Assembly (NCBI RefSeq): GCF_006538745.1
Contig: NZ_BJLR01000007.1
Span: 42,550 to 106,549, forward strand
From: Cellulomonas cellasea
GTDB taxonomy: Bacteria; Actinomycetota; Actinomycetes; Actinomycetales; Cellulomonadaceae
Direction: 5' to 3'
Length of the DNA: 64,000 bases
The stretch's first letter is position 1; every line of letters begins with the position of its first letter. Made by a program: the position numbers and the translations under genes. The notes under the pieces are model-generated. The model was not told where the DNA came from. It saw nothing but the letters and a program-made list of their open reading frames with translations, and searched no databases. Positions 10,964-20,403 of the stretch are shown one piece after another.

Positions 10964-11736
10964 CCCTCACGCGTGGCGTCGTCGGACTGTGGTCGACGCG
11001 ACCGTCGGAGCGGGCCGCCGTCGTGCTCACGGCGACCGAGTCCGCGCGCCGCGCGCGCTACCGTCAGCCGGCGGACCGGGACCGTTCCGGGGCCGGTGCG
11101 GCACTCGTGCGGCTCGCGGTGCGGGAGGCCACGGGTGACGCCGCCGCTGACGTCGCGCGGCGCTGCCCCGGCTGCGACGCGACCGACCACGGCCCCACGT
11201 CGGTCGTGGGCGGGGGCGAGCGCGGGTCGTGGTCGGTGTCGCTGTCGCACAGCGGGGATCTCGTCACGGTCGCGGTCGCCCGGGGTGTCGGCGCGGTCGG
11301 CGTCGACGTCGAGGAGTCGTGCGCGGACGTCCCGGCCGTCGCGTCGGTGCTGTGCCGCGACGACGAGCGCGGGGACGACCTCGCCGCGCCGGACCCGCGC
11401 GCCGCGCTGCTGGCCCGGTGGGTGCGCAAGGAGGCCGTGCTCAAGGCCGCGCGGGTCGGGCTCACCGTGCCGATGCGCCACCTCGCGGTCTCGGCGGCCC
11501 ACGAGCCCGCGCGGCTGCGGCACTGGGAGCCGCGCACGCGCCCCGCGGGCCTCGACGTCGGGCTCGTCGCGTGCGCGGACCTGCCCGGGGACGTGCTCGC
11601 GCAGGCCGGCGGGGACCACCGGGGGGCCGTGGCGGCGCTCGCCACCGGACCGGGCCCCCTCCGCCTCGCCCACCGGTGGGTCGACGCGCGCGAGCTCGAG
11701 CAGGTCCGCCCGTCGGCCACCCCCGCAGGTACGTGA
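10960..11736 (+). CDS. 4'-phosphopantetheinyl transferase, Sfp type
   Basis: A 258-residue enzyme that moves the phosphopantetheine arm from coenzyme A to carrier-protein serines of synthases such as PKS, NRPS or fatty acid synthase. The family motifs are in order: the N-terminal [12 protein letters not shown], the [11 protein letters not shown] segment (70-79) common in actinobacterial members, WSVSLSHSG (91-99), the metal-binding GVDVE (114-118; Asp116, Glu118) and [10 protein letters not shown] (154-163). GTG 10960 overlaps the stop of the 33-codon ORF. No carrier protein or synthase is encoded nearby, so it probably serves pathways elsewhere in the genome. Confidence 0.88.
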   Translation: MTLTRGVVGLWSTRPSERAAVVLTATESARRARYRQPADRDRSGAGAALVRLAVREATGDAAADVARRCPGCDATDHGPTSVVGGGERGSWSVSLSHSGDLVTVAVARGVGAVGVDVEESCADVPAVASVLCRDDERGDDLAAPDPRAALLARWVRKEAVLKAARVGLTVPMRHLAVSAAHEPARLRHWEPRTRPAGLDVGLVACADLPGDVLAQAGGDHRGAVAALATGPGPLRLAHRWVDARELEQVRPSATPAGT

Positions 11737-11824
11737 GCACCGCGGCGACCCGGCGCGGGGACGTCGTCGACGGCGGCAGGTCCAGCGTCGCGAGGATGCT
11801 GGTGATCCGCCCGGCAACGGGGGT

Positions 11825-12502
11825 CTACGGCTGGAGCGCGTCGTACTCCGCCTCGGCGGCCACGTCGTCCTCGACGTCGAGGCGCAGGTGACCGAGCACG
11901 ACCTGGAGCACGCGCAGCACGCTCGACGCGCGCTCGCCCCAGCTCGACAGGTAGGAGAACTGCCACCACCACAGCGCCTCGAGCTCCTGGCCCTGCTCGT
12001 GGTGGCGCAGGCCCTGGACGAGCGCCCCGGCGATCGCGACGAGCTCGCCCGAGAGCGTCGAGCCCGTGACCTCCGCGCCCAGCACCGGGTCGACGACCTC
12101 CGCGTACTCGTCGATGCCCTCGAGCACGTTCGCGAGCGCGACGCGCAGCGGGTCGACGTCCGGGTCGGGGCCGATGTCCGGCTCGTAGCGGTCCGGCGGT
12201 ACGACGTCGACGATCGCGCCGAGCCGGGCCCCGACCGCGAGGACGTCGGACACGGCGAGCAGCAGCAGCGGGATCGCGGCCTCGGGGTTCGTGCCCGCGC
12301 CGACCTCGGTGATCGTCGTCAGGAAGCTCCGGGACTCCTCGGCGACCGACTGCGCGACACCCAGCAGGTCCGCGAGGTCCTCCTCGACCGCGGGCGGGGT
12401 CACCGCGGCACGACCGGGCTCGCCGCTCAGGTCCACGCCCGGCAGGTCCGCCCCGGCGACCGTTCCGCCGTCGGCCGTGCCCTGCGTCGTCTCGTCCGCC
12501 AT
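11825..12502 (-). CDS. DUF5063 domain protein
   Basis: A 225-residue soluble protein of unknown function. The first 45 residues are Gly/Pro/Thr-rich and likely disordered; the rest is helical, with AVSDVLAVGARL, LEALWWWQFSYLSSWGERASSVLR and a closing acidic segment. This matches the DUF5063 family commonly found beside recR in actinobacteria. ATG 12502 is preferred because GGGGAG precedes it by about eight bases; a GTG at 12511 would touch the ribosome site. It follows recR by 13 bases and is surely cotranscribed, hinting at a role near DNA repair that has not been shown. Confidence 0.8.
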   Translation of the reverse strand: MADETTQGTADGGTVAGADLPGVDLSGEPGRAAVTPPAVEEDLADLLGVAQSVAEESRSFLTTITEVGAGTNPEAAIPLLLLAVSDVLAVGARLGAIVDVVPPDRYEPDIGPDPDVDPLRVALANVLEGIDEYAEVVDPVLGAEVTGSTLSGELVAIAGALVQGLRHHEQGQELEALWWWQFSYLSSWGERASSVLRVLQVVLGHLRLDVEDDVAAEAEYDALQP

Positions 12503-12515
12503 CGTCGCCACTCCC

Positions 12516-13115
12516 CTACGCGCTGATCCGTCGTCGGCCCTCGAACGCCCGGCCGAGGGTCACCTCGTCGGCGTACTCGAGGTCCCCGCCCACCGGGAGG
12601 CCCGACGCGAGCCGGCTCACCGTGAGGCCCATCGGCACGAGCATCCGTGCGAGGTACGTGGCGGTCGCCTCGCCCTCGACGTTCGGGTCCATCGCGAGGA
12701 TGACCTCGGTGACCGTGCCGTCCTGCAGGCGCGTGAGCAGGTCCTTGATCCGCAGGTCGTCCGGCCCGATGCCCGCGATCGGGTTGATGGCGCCGCCGAG
12801 CACGTGGTACTTCCCGCGGAACTCGCGCGTGCGCTCGATCGCGACGACGTCCTTGGGCTCCTCGACGACGCAGATCGTGGTCGGCGAGCGGCGGGGGTCG
12901 CGGCACACGCGGCACTGCGGCTCCTGCGACACGTTCCCGCAGACCTCGCAGAACCGGACTCGCGCCTTGACCTCGGTCAGCGCGTCGACGAGCCGACGCA
13001 CGTCCGCGGGGTCCGCGGCGAGCACGTGGAACGCGATCCGCTGCGCGCTCTTGGGACCGACGCCGGGCAGCCGCCCGAGCTCGTCGATCAGGTCCTGGAC
13101 CGCACCCTCGTACAC
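12516..13115 (-). CDS. recR: Recombination mediator protein RecR
   Basis: A 199-residue protein that, with RecO, loads RecA at single-strand gaps. The N-terminal helix-hairpin-helix DNA-binding region is [20 protein letters not shown]; a four-Cys zinc finger follows ([17 protein letters not shown]), then the Toprim domain with CVVEEPKDV and [17 protein letters not shown], and the C-terminal Walker-like helix. The length is standard. The GTG start at 13115 gives the conserved [13 protein letters not shown] beginning, though the ribosome site is weak. It heads a two-gene unit with DUF5063. Confidence 0.96.
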   Translation of the reverse strand: MYEGAVQDLIDELGRLPGVGPKSAQRIAFHVLAADPADVRRLVDALTEVKARVRFCEVCGNVSQEPQCRVCRDPRRSPTTICVVEEPKDVVAIERTREFRGKYHVLGGAINPIAGIGPDDLRIKDLLTRLQDGTVTEVILAMDPNVEGEATATYLARMLVPMGLTVSRLASGLPVGGDLEYADEVTLGRAFEGRRRISA

Positions 13116-13309
13116 ACACCCACCCTACGTGCCCCGCGACCCCGCGGACCGGGAGCGCGCCGACCGCCGTCGGCCGCGGTCGGCCGTGACCGGCACCGAC
13201 CGACACCGACCGGCACCGATCGGCGCTGAAGCCCGCCGGACGTCGATGAGTTCGAGCGCCCGCTGCGGTCTACCGCGTCGTCCCTGCTCCCCGAGACCTG
13301 CGAGGCACC

Positions 13310-13972
13310 GTGAAGCTGCTGCTGACGTCGGGCGGGGTCACGAACCCGACCATCCACGCCGCGCTCGTCGACCTGCTCGGCAAGCCGGTCGAGGAGTGCC
13401 ACGCGCTGTGCGTGCCGACGGCGCAGTGGGGCCACCCGCTGTGCGGGCCCGGCTCCGTCCGCGGGTTAATCGCCGCCGAGCGCGACTTCCGGCACCTGTC
13501 CGGGCTCGGGTGGGCGTCGCTCGGGGTCCTCGAGCTCACGGCGCTGCCGACGATCGGTGCCGAGCGGTGGGTGCCGTGGGTCCGTGCGGCCGACGTGCTC
13601 CTCGTCGACGGCGGCGACGCGACGTACCTGTGCCACTGGGTGCGGGAGTCGGGCCTGGCCGAGCTGCTCCCGTCGCTGCAGGACACGGTCTGGGTCGGCG
13701 TGAGCGCCGGAAGCATGGTGCTGACGCCGCGGATCGGGGACTACTTCGTCGAGTGGGCCTCCGCACCGGACGACCGCACCCTCGGCGTCGTGGACTTCTC
13801 GATCTTCCCGCACCTCGACGCGTTCCCGGGGAACACCCTGGCTCACGCCGAGCGGTGGGCCGCCGACGTCGGGGTCCCGTCCTACGCGATCGACGAGCAG
13901 ACGGCCATCCAGGTGGTCGACGGCTCGGTCGAGGTGATCTCGGAGGGCCGGTGGACGACGTTCGGGGTGTGA
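13310..13972 (+). CDS. Peptidase S51 (dipeptidase E-like)
   Basis: A 220-residue cytoplasmic serine hydrolase. The fold resembles class I glutamine amidotransferases; the nucleophile elbow is GVSAGSMVL with Ser132, equivalent to GWSAGAN of Salmonella PepE. VLLVDGGDATYLCHW corresponds to the family's GGGN-like strand, and the C-terminus carries the late strands around YAIDEQTAI. PepE cuts Asp-X dipeptides; cyanophycinase and related enzymes share the fold, so the substrate is uncertain. GTG 13310 is the start. It is divergent from recR (194 bp, containing a short run of imperfect 10-bp GACCGGCACC-like repeats around 13188-13226) and convergent with dnaX. Confidence 0.85.
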   Translation: MKLLLTSGGVTNPTIHAALVDLLGKPVEECHALCVPTAQWGHPLCGPGSVRGLIAAERDFRHLSGLGWASLGVLELTALPTIGAERWVPWVRAADVLLVDGGDATYLCHWVRESGLAELLPSLQDTVWVGVSAGSMVLTPRIGDYFVEWASAPDDRTLGVVDFSIFPHLDAFPGNTLAHAERWAADVGVPSYAIDEQTAIQVVDGSVEVISEGRWTTFGV

Positions 13973-14048
13973 CCGCGGCGCTGCCGGTTCGCGCGGTGAC
14001 CTGTTGCCGGGCAGCGTCCCGACGCCGGGCCCACCGTCTGCGCCCGCG

Positions 14049-16607
14049 TCAGCCCATCGGGTCGTCGGTCTGCTCGTCGATGATCGTGCCGCCGAGAAGC
14101 TGCGCGACGAGCGGCGCGCCCGTGAGCCCCGACGTCGCGAGGTCGGGGTCGTCGGGCGACGGGAAGTCCTCGACGGGGGCGTTGCGCGTCGCGCCGCGGC
14201 TCGCGGCGTAGGCGCGCTCGGCGGCGACGCGGGCCGTGACGGGGGGCTCCGCGGGCCCGCCGGGGGCCGCACCGCCGGGGCCGCGGGCACCTGCGCCGGG
14301 GCGCGCGCTCGGGGTCGAGCCGCTCGGGCGTGCCGGGGGCGCGTCGTCGTACGGGTCGTCCGCCGGCGGGATCGGGATGCCCGCGTAGGGGTCGCCGTCG
14401 GCGAGGTCGTGCGGCGGCTCGGGAACCCCCGGGTCGTCGTCGTACGGCGCGGGTCCACCGACTGCGGGGCGCCGGCCGGCCGGCGACGCCGGCGGGGCGG
14501 CCGGTACCGGGGCCGGGGTTGCCGGGCGCGCGGGGGTGTCCCACGACGCGGCGGCCTCCGCTGCGGACATCGTCGGACCCCGGCCGGGTCCGCCCGCACC
14601 CGCCGAGGCCGTCGCGCCACCGGGCCCGGAGCCGCCCGGAGCACCGGCGGCCCCCGCGCCCGCGCCGCCGGCCGCGCCGGGCTCGTGCAGCACGGGTTCG
14701 ACCCGCACGTCGAAGCCGAGGGTCTCGCGCACGGCGCGCTGCACCATCTCGGCGTGCTGGCCGCCGCGGAACGCGGTCGCGATGCCCGGGGCGGTGAACG
14801 CGAGGCGCAGCATCGACGCGTCGAGGTCGGCGACCTGCGCGTTCTGGCTCACGAGCACCCAGGTGGCCTTCTTGAGGCGGTTGAGGGTGTCGAGCACCTC
14901 GGGCCACCGGCGGCGCAGCATCTCGGTGTCCTGCCCGGCACCGGCCGCGGCGGGCGGCGGGGCGGCGACTGCCGGGCCCTCGACGGCTGCGCCGGCACCC
15001 CGGTCGAGGGTCGGCGCCGCAGGGGCGGGGGTCGGGCGGTCCGCAGCCGGACGCTCCGGAGCCGCGGTGGTCGCCCGCTCCGGCGCGGCGGCGGTCGGAC
15101 GCTCCGGCGCGGCGGACGGTGTCGGGGCGGGTCGGGCGTCGGGGACCTCGCGGGAGGTCGACTGCTCGGGCTCGACGGCGTCGTCGGGCTCCGGGGCCGG
15201 CGGCGCGGCCGGCTCGGGCTGACGCGCCGACCGCTGCGGGTCGGCCGTGGTCGGGGGCACCGGCGCGGGCGGAACGGCGGGCACCGCGTCCGCCGGGGCG
15301 GCAGGAGCCGGGGAGGCGACGACAGCGGGGGCGAGCGGCGGCGGGGTGAGCGACGGCGGGGAGAGCGTCGGGGCGACGGGAGCCGAGGTGCTCGCACCGG
15401 CGAGGGCCGGCACCGCGGGAGCGGCGGCCGCGGACCCCGCGCCCCCGGCCGGCAGCCCCCGCTCGAGGCGGTCGAGCCGCGCGCCGAGGCCGGACAGCGA
15501 GTCGTCGACGGCCGGGAGCAGCAGGCGCGCCATGAGCAGCTCGAGGTGCAGGCGGGGCGACGTCGCCCCCGTCATCTCGCTGAGCGCCGCGTTCGCGAGG
15601 TCCGCGGAGCGGGAGAGCTCCGCGGCGCCGAGGTGCGCCGCCTGGGCGCGCATGCGGGCGAGCTGGTCGGACGGGAGGTCACGCAGCGCGGCACCGGCGG
15701 CCTCGCCCGACGCCGCGATGACGATGAGGTCGCGCAGGCGCTCGAGCAGGTCCTCGACGAAGCGGCGCGGCTCGTGGCCGGTCGAGATGACGCGCTCGAC
15801 GACCCGGAACGCGCTCGCGCCGTCGCGTGCGGCGACGGCGTCGACGAGGTCGTCGAGCAGCGACGCGTGCGTGTACCCGAGGAGCGCGACGGCGCCCTCG
15901 TAGTCGATCCCGCCGGGCCCGGACCCGGCGACGAGCTGGTCGAGCACCGAGAGCGTGTCGCGCGCCGACCCCGCACCCGCGCGCACGACGAGCGGGAGCA
16001 CGCCCGCGCCGACCGTGACGCCCTCGGTCGCGCACAGCTGCTCGAGGTACGTCACGAGCACGTCCGGCGGGATGAGCCGGAACGGGTAGTGGTGGGTGCG
16101 CGAGCGGATCGTGCCGATGACCTTGTCCGGCTCGGTCGTCGCGAAGATGAACTTGATGTGCGGCGGGGGCTCCTCGACGATCTTGAGCAGCGCGTTGAAG
16201 CCCTGCGGGGAGACCATGTGGGCCTCGTCGAGGATGAAGATCTTGTAGCGGTCGCGCGCGGGGGCGAACGTCGCCCGCTCGCGGAGGTCGCGCGCGTCGT
16301 CGACGCCGCCGTGGCTCGCCGCGTCGATCTCGACGACGTCGAGGCTCCCCGGGCCGCCGCGGGCCAGCTCGACGCACGACTCGCACACGCCGCACGGGGT
16401 GTCGGTCGGGCCCTCGGCGCAGTTCAGGCAGCGCGCGAGGATGCGCGCGGACGTCGTCTTGCCGCACCCGCGCGGCCCCGAGAACAGGTACGCGTGGTTG
16501 ACCTGGCCGGTGCGCAGCGCCTGCCGGAGCGGCGCCGTGACGTGGTCCTGCCCGACGACCTCCGCGAACGTCTCGGGCCGGTAGCGGCGGTACAGCGCAG
16601 TCGTCAC
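14049..16607 (-). CDS. dnaX: DNA polymerase III gamma/tau subunit
   Basis: An 852-residue clamp-loader ATPase. Residues 1-370 form the AAA+ core: YRRYRPETFAEVVGQ, Walker A GPRGCGKTT (44-52), the zinc module with Cys60/63/72/75/78, the ILDEAH Walker B, the ATTEPDKV sensor and the GSARDTLSVLDQ arginine-finger region. Then comes a long Ala/Pro-rich disordered segment (about 385-560), a tau-type domain near WPEVLDTLNRLKKATWVLVSQNA, and a Pro/Gly-rich tail. The length exceeds E. coli tau, as usual in actinobacteria. No slippery A-tract for a gamma frameshift is visible. GTG 16607 is the start. The nearby recR and SRP RNA reflect conserved neighbours. Confidence 0.95.
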   Translation of the reverse strand: MTTALYRRYRPETFAEVVGQDHVTAPLRQALRTGQVNHAYLFSGPRGCGKTTSARILARCLNCAEGPTDTPCGVCESCVELARGGPGSLDVVEIDAASHGGVDDARDLRERATFAPARDRYKIFILDEAHMVSPQGFNALLKIVEEPPPHIKFIFATTEPDKVIGTIRSRTHHYPFRLIPPDVLVTYLEQLCATEGVTVGAGVLPLVVRAGAGSARDTLSVLDQLVAGSGPGGIDYEGAVALLGYTHASLLDDLVDAVAARDGASAFRVVERVISTGHEPRRFVEDLLERLRDLIVIAASGEAAGAALRDLPSDQLARMRAQAAHLGAAELSRSADLANAALSEMTGATSPRLHLELLMARLLLPAVDDSLSGLGARLDRLERGLPAGGAGSAAAAPAVPALAGASTSAPVAPTLSPPSLTPPPLAPAVVASPAPAAPADAVPAVPPAPVPPTTADPQRSARQPEPAAPPAPEPDDAVEPEQSTSREVPDARPAPTPSAAPERPTAAAPERATTAAPERPAADRPTPAPAAPTLDRGAGAAVEGPAVAAPPPAAAGAGQDTEMLRRRWPEVLDTLNRLKKATWVLVSQNAQVADLDASMLRLAFTAPGIATAFRGGQHAEMVQRAVRETLGFDVRVEPVLHEPGAAGGAGAGAAGAPGGSGPGGATASAGAGGPGRGPTMSAAEAAASWDTPARPATPAPVPAAPPASPAGRRPAVGGPAPYDDDPGVPEPPHDLADGDPYAGIPIPPADDPYDDAPPARPSGSTPSARPGAGARGPGGAAPGGPAEPPVTARVAAERAYAASRGATRNAPVEDFPSPDDPDLATSGLTGAPLVAQLLGGTIIDEQTDDPMG

Positions 16608-16638
16608 AGACGAACCTTAGACGCCGACGCCGACACCC

Positions 16639-16659
16639 GGGAGCCGCCTCCGGGCTCCC
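16639..16659 (-). terminator. Weak hairpin after the large membrane protein gene
   Basis: GGGAGCC and GGCTCCC form a 7-bp stem between the stop at 16725 and the dnaX start at 16607. It may end transcription of the upstream gene, but it is short and lacks a T-tract. Confidence 0.4.
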
Positions 16660-16724
16660 CGACCCGCCCGGCGGCGGCGGCCGGGTGACGGCCCTGGTCG
16701 GGGGCCGACGACGGCGCCGCCGGC

Positions 16725-19700
16725 TCAGGGCGCGGGGACGGCGAAGGTCCCGGGGGGCGTCGCGGTCGCCGGGGCGGTCGTCGCCTCGGCCGCCGGCGCA
16801 GTCGTCGCACCGGTCGGCTCGGCCGACACCGCGGTGCCCGTCGCGCCGGTCGCGTCGGCCGGCGGTGCGGTCGTCGTCGCACCCGTCGCCTCGGCCGGCG
16901 CCGGAGACACCGTCCCGTTCGTCGCCGCGGGCGCAACGGTCGTCGCCGCGGCCGACCCGGTCGCCTCGCCCTCCCCTGTCGCCTCGCCCGCCCCCGCCGA
17001 GGCCGTCGTCGTCGTCGCACCGCCGGCCGCCGGCACGCAGCGCGTGCACCCGTCGACGGCACCGCCCGACGGCAGCACGCCCACGAGGTGCCGGCGCGCC
17101 CGGACGTACTCGCACGCTCCGGGGTAGTCGGAGTGCCCGTGCACCGGCGGGTAGGCGGCGCGCTCCTCGTCGAGCAGGTAGTCGAGCGGGTCGCGGCACT
17201 CGATGTCGTGACCGCGCAGCGCGGAGGCGAGGCTCGACCCGATGGGGTCGGTGTCGCGCCACAGGTTGAGCCAGCGCCCGCCGAGCGCGGCGTCGAGCAC
17301 GCGGAGCTGCTCGGGGCCGCCGACCCTGTGCCGCGCGGCCCGCGCCCCGGTGCCGTCGTCGTCCGGCGCGGCGACAGGCACGAGCTCCGCGCCGCTGAAG
17401 TACTGCGGGAAGAGCGGCTGGTAGAGGCGTCCGAGCGGGCTGCCGTGCGTGAGCAGCGCGACGCGGGCGAGCGTGCCCTGCCCCGCGGGGAAGCCCTCCG
17501 CGGCGTCGAGCGTCCGCAGCTGCGCGACGACGGCCGCCGCGAGCACCGAGCCCTGCGAGTGCCCCGAGAGCAGGACGCGCGGGCGGGTGGCCGGCTCGCG
17601 TGCGAGGAACCGGGTGCGCGCGACGATCTGCGGGACGGCGCGCTCGGTGTAGCTCGGCGGCGCGAACGGGTGCCCGCCGCGCGGCCAGAACGAGAGGACG
17701 TCCCACGCGACGCCCACGCGCCGGCGCACCACGGGCGAGCGCCAGCCCGCGACGACGAGCCCGATCACGCCCACGGCCAGCGCGGTGAGCGCCCACGAGC
17801 CGGCCGCGCTCAGCCCGCTGCCGACGGCGACGGGCCACGTGACGTCCGTCGTCGCGGCGTCGGACGCGACCTCGGGGCCGGGGGCGGGGCGTCCGCGCAT
17901 GAGGCTCGCGAGCGGCTCGATGCTCGACGTGAGCGCGGCGACGGCGATGAGGACGCCGAGGATGCTCGCGCAGCCGAGACCGTCGAGGATCCACCGGGCC
18001 TGCACGAGCCGCTGGAGCCGCCGGGCGCGCACGATGCGCCGGATCCGGAAGTCGTCGCGCCACGTCCGGTAGGCGGCCGGGCGGTCCGCGGGCGGGAGCG
18101 CGTGGTGGTGCACGAACGTCTCGACCACGCCGACGACGTCCCGCGCCGGGACCCGGGAAACCAGCACGAACGCGACCACGCCCGTGAGGACCGCGAGCAC
18201 GACGACGACCGCGAACCCGCCCGACGCCCACGTGAGGAGCGCCGGGACGGCGAGCGCGCCCTCGTCCGGGTCCGTCGGGGTCAGCAGCGCGCGGATCCGC
18301 AGCGTGAGCCCGGCCGCGTAGACGTACGCGAGCAGGACGCCGCTCGCCGCGACGACCCACGGCGCGAGCCCGAGGAAGGCCGGGAGCTGGGACTCGGGGC
18401 GGGAGGTCAGCGGCGCGGCGCGGCGCTCGGCACGGCGCTGCGCCCGGGACCTGCGCCCCACGACGCCGTCGCGCAGCCGTGCGGCGAGCGTGCGCCGCGG
18501 ACGGCCGGGCTGCGGCTCGGCGTCGTCAGCGGAGCGGGTGCCGGTGCGGGCGCGGTCGCGGCTCAGCGCCCGCAGCGCACGCGCGGTCCGGACCGGGTGC
18601 CGCACGGTCGACCGGGCGGTCAGGAGCCGCCGGACCCGGCGCGGCACGAGCCGGCCCAGCACCCACCCCACCGCCCGGTCGACGGCGTGGTCGATCCGCG
18701 ACCAGCTCACCTGCACGCCGCCGAGCACGAGCAGCCCCGCGACCTGGACCCACACGACGACCGCGAGCACACCGCCGAGCCCGGGGATCGGCCCTGTCAC
18801 GTCCTCCGCGAGCCCGTCGACGGTCCGCGCGAACGACGCCGCCGCGAGCCCGACGCCCGCGAGCGCGAGCAGCTGCAGCACGGTCGCGACCGCCCCCTGG
18901 CGCCGGAGCGGGCGCTCGGTCCACGCGACCCACCGCGTCGGGAGCGCGACGAGCAGACCGCCTGCGACGATCACGAGCGCGAGGCACACCGTCGCGGCCC
19001 ACCACAGGGCGGAGTCCGCGCCGCCGCGCAGCACCGCGGCGCCGACCTGCTCGCGCACGGCCCACACGAGCAGCACCCCGACCGACGCCCACCCGACGCT
19101 CAGGTGCACGCACCGCAGGCGCTGCACCATCGGCTCGGCGTGCCACATGAGCGGCGAGAACAGGCTCGGCTGCTGCTCGGCGAGGGGCTGCGTCGGCTCG
19201 GGCGGCGCGCCCGTGCCGGTGCGGGGGACCGCGCCCGCGCCTGTCGTCGCCCCCGTACCGGACGCCGCGCCGGGAGTCGCACGCGTGCCCGACGCCGCGC
19301 CCGTGCGGGACGCCGCGCCCACACCCGCACCCGCAGTCCCGGTGGCGGACGCCGCCCCCGCCGTCGCACCCGTGTCCGACGCCGCGACCGGCGCCGTCAG
19401 GTCGGACGGCGAGGCCGCCTCGTAGCGCAGGCTCACGCGGTGCGAGAGCCACGCGATCGCTGCGAGGACGACGACGGGCACGGCCGACGCGGCGGCGACC
19501 CGCGCGCCGCGCGACCACCCCTCGGCGAACGCGAGACGGTCGCTGACGACGGCGCACGCGACCCGCCCGCACTGCCAGCCCACGAGGTCCATCGCGAGGA
19601 GCGCGGCCGCGAGCGTCACGACGACGGTCACGGTGAGACCGAGCAGCCGCACGCACCCGCGCGACGCGGCGGCCCTGATCCGGGCGGCCCGCGGCCGCGA

Positions 19701-19994
19701 GCTGGTCTCCGTGAACGACCGGCTCGTCCACATCGCGAGGTTGACCAGCGCGAACGGCAGCATGACGACCCAGGCGGCCTGCGCGGCCAGCCCGGACGTG
19801 AGCCGCCCCCAGCTCACCGCCTCCAGCACCCCGTCCCCGGGCAGCTCGCGGGCGGCCGGCTCGGCGGCGCGCACGAAGCGCACGAGCTCGTCACCCGCGA
19901 CGTCCTCGACCTGCGTGGTCCCGAGCATGTCCTCGGGTGTCGTCCCGGACACCCCGTGGATGCGGAGCTCGACGTAGGACGGGCGAACCGGCAT
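16725..19994 (-). CDS. Large polytopic membrane protein with lipase-like GHSQG domain
   Basis: A 1089-residue protein. It opens with VELRIHGVSGTTPEDML, a signature of an actinobacterial membrane-protein family. A long membrane region follows (about ten or more hydrophobic segments), interrupted by a low-complexity Gly/Ala/Thr loop made of GTGATxGA-like units. An alpha/beta-hydrolase domain comes next: LLSGHSQGS puts the nucleophile at Ser813, and RDTDPIGSS and HGHSDYPG offer the Asp and His of a triad. The last 100 residues are Ala/Thr-rich with repeated ATGATTTAP-like units and two CxxC-like Cys. ATG 19994 follows TTGAGG. A membrane-bound esterase or lipase acting at the envelope is inferred; no substrate is known. 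Confidence 0.75.
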   Translation of the reverse strand: MPVRPSYVELRIHGVSGTTPEDMLGTTQVEDVAGDELVRFVRAAEPAARELPGDGVLEAVSWGRLTSGLAAQAAWVVMLPFALVNLAMWTSRSFTETSSRPRAARIRAAASRGCVRLLGLTVTVVVTLAAALLAMDLVGWQCGRVACAVVSDRLAFAEGWSRGARVAAASAVPVVVLAAIAWLSHRVSLRYEAASPSDLTAPVAASDTGATAGAASATGTAGAGVGAASRTGAASGTRATPGAASGTGATTGAGAVPRTGTGAPPEPTQPLAEQQPSLFSPLMWHAEPMVQRLRCVHLSVGWASVGVLLVWAVREQVGAAVLRGGADSALWWAATVCLALVIVAGGLLVALPTRWVAWTERPLRRQGAVATVLQLLALAGVGLAAASFARTVDGLAEDVTGPIPGLGGVLAVVVWVQVAGLLVLGGVQVSWSRIDHAVDRAVGWVLGRLVPRRVRRLLTARSTVRHPVRTARALRALSRDRARTGTRSADDAEPQPGRPRRTLAARLRDGVVGRRSRAQRRAERRAAPLTSRPESQLPAFLGLAPWVVAASGVLLAYVYAAGLTLRIRALLTPTDPDEGALAVPALLTWASGGFAVVVVLAVLTGVVAFVLVSRVPARDVVGVVETFVHHHALPPADRPAAYRTWRDDFRIRRIVRARRLQRLVQARWILDGLGCASILGVLIAVAALTSSIEPLASLMRGRPAPGPEVASDAATTDVTWPVAVGSGLSAAGSWALTALAVGVIGLVVAGWRSPVVRRRVGVAWDVLSFWPRGGHPFAPPSYTERAVPQIVARTRFLAREPATRPRVLLSGHSQGSVLAAAVVAQLRTLDAAEGFPAGQGTLARVALLTHGSPLGRLYQPLFPQYFSGAELVPVAAPDDDGTGARAARHRVGGPEQLRVLDAALGGRWLNLWRDTDPIGSSLASALRGHDIECRDPLDYLLDEERAAYPPVHGHSDYPGACEYVRARRHLVGVLPSGGAVDGCTRCVPAAGGATTTTASAGAGEATGEGEATGSAAATTVAPAATNGTVSPAPAEATGATTTAPPADATGATGTAVSAEPTGATTAPAAEATTAPATATPPGTFAVPAP

Positions 19995-20217
19995 GTCCTC
20001 AACCCCTCGGTCGAGCGGCCGGTCCCGCCACGGCGCCTCGTTGCGCACGCGCGGCCGGTCGCGCACAGAGGCAGAGCCGCTTGCGGGCCGCCTGATACGC
20101 GCGGGCAGCTACGGGGTTCGCGTCGACGCGCCGGTCCGGGCTCGTGCGCGTCCGCGGCGGGTCACCGCTCTGCGGCGGGGAACCCACGACCGGGCGCCGG
20201 GCGCCGCCGGGCATGCA

Positions 20218-20309
20218 AGGACCCCCCGCACACCCGCCAGAGCTCACCTGCCCTTGCTGCCTTCCGGCCCTGGGGGGGTTCAGCGAGATGACGCCGCACG
20301 AGGGGTCGA
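20218..20309 (-). ncRNA. ffs: Signal recognition particle RNA (small bacterial SRP/4.5S)
   Basis: The minus strand contains the universal SRP apical loop: AGGGCCGGAAGGCAGCAAGG, with the GGAA tetraloop-type hairpin and the conserved asymmetric internal loop that binds the Ffh M domain. The flanks pair into one long rod: GACCCC at the 5' side with GGGGTC at the 3' side, and CCCCCCA with the GGCGGG region. A TAGGCT -10 box at 20320-20315 sets transcription start near 20308. The ends are estimated from pairing, to within a few bases. The rest of the 337-bp gap between the membrane protein and apbE-like genes shows no other gene. Confidence 0.92.
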
Positions 20310-20403
20310 CGACAAGCCTAACGCAGTCGTCGGACCACCGATCCCCAGGTTCCTCCCAGGTTCGCGCCAGGCTCGTCCCAGGATGTCCGGGAAACGTCGA
20401 GGG

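Noticed and set aside
14849..15397. Programmed frameshift site for a gamma subunit inside dnaX
   Set aside because: No A-rich slippery heptamer with a downstream Shine-Dalgarno-like element or pseudoknot was seen; the region is simply low-complexity Ala/Pro coding sequence.
14004..16688. 894-codon plus-strand open frame opposite dnaX
   Set aside because: Low-complexity Arg/Gly-rich translation without family motifs; dnaX on the other strand is unmistakable.
17088..20291. 1067-codon plus-strand frame opposite the large membrane protein and SRP RNA
   Set aside because: Arg/Asp/His-rich shadow without motifs; it also runs through the SRP RNA.
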